Assembly: GCA_958435885.1 (NCBI GenBank)
Contig: CAUBHZ010000115.1
Span: 1 to 6,334 of the forward strand
Length of the DNA: 6,334 nt
DNA from: an uncultured Intestinimonas sp.
GTDB taxonomy: Bacteria > Bacillota_A > Clostridia > Oscillospirales > Oscillospiraceae
Direction of reading: 5' to 3'
In this document: in pieces, positions 5,628 through 6,334 of the stretch
How the letters are laid out: each line of letters starts with the position of its first letter
How positions within the stretch are numbered: the stretch's first letter is position 1
Notes under the pieces: model-generated
What the model was told of the DNA's origin: nothing
Databases searched by the model: none
Seen by the model: only the letters and a program-made list of their open reading frames with translations
Made by a program: the position numbers and the translations under genes

Positions 5628-6149
5628 TTGGAAAACAAGGTATATGAGACCATTCTGGGGCGCCGGAGCATCCGGGCCTTTCAACCCAAGCAGGTGGAGC
5701 AGGAGAAGCTGGACGCGGTGCTCCAGGCGGGGCTGTACGCCCCCTGTGGGATGGGCAGCCAGCTGGTGACCCTGGTGGCCGTCCAGGACCCGGCGGTCCG
5801 GAAGAAGCTGTCCGCCATGAACGCCGCCATCATGGGCACCGACCGTGATCCCTACTACGGCGCTCCCACCATCGTGGTGGTGCTGGCGTCGCCGGAGCGG
5901 TACACCTGGGTGGAGGACGGCAGCTGTGCCCTGACCGTCATGATGGAGGCCGCCCACGCCCTGGGCCTGGGCTCCTGCTGGATCCACCGGGCCCGGGAGA
6001 TGTTTGACAGCGACGAGGGCAAGGCCCTGCTCAAGGCGTGGGGCGTCCCCGAGGGCATGCGGGGCGTGGGCGCCCTGGCCCTGGGCTATCCTGCGGGCGA
6101 GGCGCCCAAAGCGCCCGAGCGGAAGCCCGGCCGCGTCTTCAAGGTCTGA
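5628..6149 (+). CDS. Small nitroreductase family flavoprotein
   Basis: This 173-residue protein fits the nitroreductase fold (PF00881), FMN-dependent enzymes that use NAD(P)H to reduce nitro compounds, quinones or other acceptors, usually as cytoplasmic dimers. Visible features are the N-terminal GRRSIRAF (11-18) that contacts the FMN phosphate, APCGMGSQ (38-45) at the usual second flavin-contact loop, DGSCALTVMMEAAHALGLGS (97-116), the late GALALGYPAG (148-157), and a basic tail KPGRVF (166-171). The common Asn of the APSxxNxQ loop is replaced by Gly43. The start is TTG at 5628: GGGGGA (5616-5621) lies six bases upstream, an in-frame TAG at 5595-5597 blocks any longer form, and the next in-frame ATG would remove the flavin-binding start. 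The physiological substrate is unknown. It has its own promoter and stands alone, so the neighbouring dus gene does not indicate its job. Confidence 0.92.
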   Translation: MENKVYETILGRRSIRAFQPKQVEQEKLDAVLQAGLYAPCGMGSQLVTLVAVQDPAVRKKLSAMNAAIMGTDRDPYYGAPTIVVVLASPERYTWVEDGSCALTVMMEAAHALGLGSCWIHRAREMFDSDEGKALLKAWGVPEGMRGVGALALGYPAGEAPKAPERKPGRVFKV

Positions 6150-6208
6150 CGGCTTCGGCTTGTCGAAAAGTAGAAATACTTCAGATCCTGTGCAGGAGCC
6201 TCGCAGAG

Positions 6209-6232
6209 TTCCGTCGTCCGCAGACGACGGAA
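6209..6232. repeat. Perfect 10-bp inverted repeat
   Basis: TTCCGTCGTC and GACGACGGAA are exact reverse complements with a four-base CGCA loop. It is the most stable compact hairpin of the right-edge region. It could act as a 3' end stabiliser for the nitroreductase message, whose stop is 60 bases upstream. Confidence 0.85.
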
Positions 6233-6244
6233 TCAAGTCAGGTC

Positions 6245-6279
6245 TGTTTTTTCCGGGGACATGCGCCTCGGAAAAAACA
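6245..6279. repeat. 11-bp inverted repeat with T-run in the left arm and A-run in the right
   Basis: TGTTTTTTCCG (6245-6255) and CGGAAAAAACA (6269-6279) are exact reverse complements around a 13-base GC-rich loop. The T6 lies at the outside of the left arm and the A6 at the outside of the right arm, the reverse of an intrinsic terminator, so on either strand there is no T-run after the hairpin. Confidence 0.8.
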
Positions 6280-6284
6280 CTGCT

Positions 6285-6329
6285 CAGGCCGCAAACGTGC
6301 GAGCGCAGCGAGTGCGATGCAGCGGCCTG
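6285..6329. repeat. 8-bp inverted repeat enclosing a 15-base periodic GTGCGA repeat
   Basis: CAGGCCGC (6285-6292) and GCGGCCTG (6322-6329) are exact reverse complements. Between them GTGCGA occurs at 6297-6302 and again at 6312-6317, and GCGAG occurs at 6299-6303 and 6308-6312. The stem closes five bases before the window ends, so what follows is unknown. Confidence 0.75.
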
Positions 6330-6334
6330 TATCT

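Larger units (their letters stand above)
6150..6334. other. Non-coding multi-hairpin region at the right edge
   Basis: No convincing gene lies here. The stretch is a row of inverted repeats: GACGGC-TTCG-GCTTGTC (6148-6164, one bulge, starting in the stop codon), AAGTA-GAAA-TACTT (6168-6181), TCCT-GTGC-AGGA (6186-6197), TTCCGTCGTC-CGCA-GACGACGGAA (6209-6232), TGTTTTTTCCG paired with CGGAAAAAACA (6245-6279), and CAGGCCGC paired with GCGGCCTG (6285-6329). Several have stable GNRA or UUCG tetraloops. None is followed directly by a T-run, so the nitroreductase terminator is not clearly identifiable, although T6 at 6247-6252 lies 14 bases after the fourth hairpin. It may be a structured RNA or a dispersed palindromic repeat continuing past the window. 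Confidence 0.6.

Noticed and set aside
4701..6236. Long minus-strand open frame opposite dus and the nitroreductase
   Set aside because: It spans two clear plus-strand genes and their promoter and shows antisense-type composition with no domain; its first codons lie in the hairpin region.
6209..6332. CRISPR array or tandem repeat array
   Set aside because: The hairpins differ from each other in sequence; there are no regularly spaced identical repeats.
6297..6334. GTGCGA as the 5' end of a group II intron
   Set aside because: Group II introns begin with GUGYG, but six bases recurring twice, with no room left in the window to see any further intron domain or reverse transcriptase, is not enough evidence.

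Overview
The window looks like ordinary chromosome from a GC-rich, low-GC-lineage-type (Firmicutes) anaerobe, most likely a gut Oscillospiraceae relative such as Flavonifractor, Pseudoflavonifractor or Lawsonibacter. This is inferred from the strongly G/C-ending codons, AGGAGG-type ribosome binding sites, sigma-A-like TTGACA/TATAAT promoters, strong intrinsic terminators, and the protein families together. I did not see phage, plasmid, IS or CRISPR sequence, and the protein-coding genes are all of known families.

Layout, left to right. (1) The last 31 codons of an unidentified gene, closed by a textbook terminator at 112-156. (2) yaaA (190-945, +), a peroxide-stress protein. (3) A 301-base gap holding a near-consensus promoter at 963-991, a structured RNA segment, and a long hairpin plus T-run at 1104-1156, all ahead of the next gene. 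(4) A Na+/phosphate symporter with a C-terminal PhoU-like half (1247-2899, +). (5) A hairpin shared by two convergent genes (2904-2954). (6) A membrane-anchored dCache-GGDEF diguanylate cyclase on the minus strand (2953-4404). (7) A 191-base divergent control region with two promoters whose -10 boxes overlap. (8) A tRNA-dihydrouridine synthase (4596-5570, +), whose last codons form a terminator that runs straight into the promoter of (9) a small nitroreductase with a TTG start (5628-6149, +). (10) A 185-base non-coding tail (6150-6334) made of consecutive hairpins and running off the end of the window.

The genes do not form one pathway. Most are separate transcription units, each bounded by its own promoter or terminator. 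The interest is in the regulatory DNA: a probable attenuated leader (or free-standing small RNA) before the phosphate transporter, a shared bidirectional promoter between dgc and dus, an extremely compact stop/terminator/promoter overlap between dus and the nitroreductase, and the multi-hairpin element at the right edge. No wholly new protein system is visible.
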